Shown here one piece after another: positions 5,593 through 5,789 of a stretch of 5,789 bases of DNA. A model generated the notes under the pieces. It made no database searches and was not told the origin of the DNA. It was given only the letters and a program-made list of their open reading frames with translations. A program made the translations under genes and the position numbers. Where the stretch lies: contig JAHEMP010000158.1 of NCBI GenBank assembly GCA_024643585.1, forward strand, positions 1 through 5,789. Direction: 5' to 3'. Each line of letters begins with the position of its first letter. The first letter of the stretch is position 1. Source of the DNA: Crocinitomicaceae bacterium. Lineage in GTDB: Bacteria; Bacteroidota; Bacteroidia; Flavobacteriales_D; Crocinitomicaceae.

Positions 5593-5789
5593 TTATTTTA
5601 ATTGAAATAATCCAAAAACAAAACTTTGCTGCGTGTCGAATGGGGTGAGGTGATTTTCTTTTTTTGAACTTTTTAAATCAAATGACTCTGAAAATGTGGC
5701 CGCCAAATCTTCAATAGAATATTGTTTTATTTCTAAGCCACTGCATTTCAAAGGACCCTCTTCAGAAAACGTTCCGATAATCAAATATT
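5593..5789 (-). CDS. SAM-dependent methyltransferase, C-terminal fragment (5' end beyond the window)
   Basis: Only the last 64 residues lie in the window; the reading frame stays open to the right edge. The visible part begins YLIIGTFSEEGPLKCSGL and ends with an H-TPF-TQQSFVFGLF segment. This pattern, a beta strand leading into TFS-GP-KCSGL and a final F-T-Q-F strand pair, is typical of the end of class I SAM-dependent methyltransferases of the small stand-alone type. The SAM-binding motif would lie upstream, outside the window, so neither catalysis nor substrate can be judged. It is transcribed toward the lipoprotein gene and shares the terminator with it; there is no sign of a link to the phenylacetate genes. 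Confidence 0.68.
   Translation of the reverse strand, partial: YLIIGTFSEEGPLKCSGLEIKQYSIEDLAATFSESFDLKSSKKENHLTPFDTQQSFVFGLFQLK

Noticed and set aside
1..5789. A new defence system, mobile element, CRISPR array, tRNA or structured RNA
   Set aside because: I saw no transposase, integrase, direct repeat array, terminal inverted repeats or tRNA-like fold; the core is the known phenylacetyl-CoA epoxidase cluster.

Overview
The window looks like part of the chromosome of a Bacteroidota bacterium, probably a Flavobacteriales-type organism. The evidence is AT-rich DNA, start codons without clear Shine-Dalgarno sequences, promoters of the Bacteroidota form (TTG plus TAnnTTTG), a DUF3467 gene and a small lipoprotein. 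This placement is inference; there is no rRNA or other phylogenetic marker here.

Layout. Two tandem minus-strand genes (1-970, cut by the left edge, and 977-2050) encode paralogous PaaE-type reductases, each with an FAD/NAD(P)H reductase module followed by a C-terminal plant-type [2Fe-2S] ferredoxin domain. A divergent promoter region (2051-2203) carries one Bacteroidota-type promoter in each direction, and an FNR-like palindrome overlaps the paaA promoter. On the plus strand follow paaA, paaB, paaC and paaD (2204-4716), tightly packed, with paaC and paaD overlapping by 7 nt. Next come a DUF3467 gene (4765-5076) with a TAnnTTTG box just upstream, and a small predicted lipoprotein (5126-5536). 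A strong symmetric hairpin (5559-5590) ends this run. A minus-strand gene entering from the right edge (5593-5789) shows the C-terminus of a SAM-dependent methyltransferase and converges on the same terminator.

How the genes work together. PaaA (catalytic diiron subunit), PaaB, PaaC (structural partner) and PaaE (electron-supplying reductase) form the phenylacetyl-CoA 1,2-epoxidase, which uses O2 and NAD(P)H to epoxidise the aromatic ring of phenylacetyl-CoA. PaaD is a MIP18-family protein thought to help Fe-S or iron assembly. The later steps (PaaG, PaaJ, PaaH, PaaF, PaaZ) and the CoA ligase PaaK are not in the window. In E. coli the order is paaABCDE. Here the reductase is split off, divergent and duplicated, and the two copies differ at the residue expected to contact the 2'-phosphate of NADP. 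The core is a known pathway. The less ordinary points are the paired reductases, the possible oxygen-responsive site, and the association with DUF3467.
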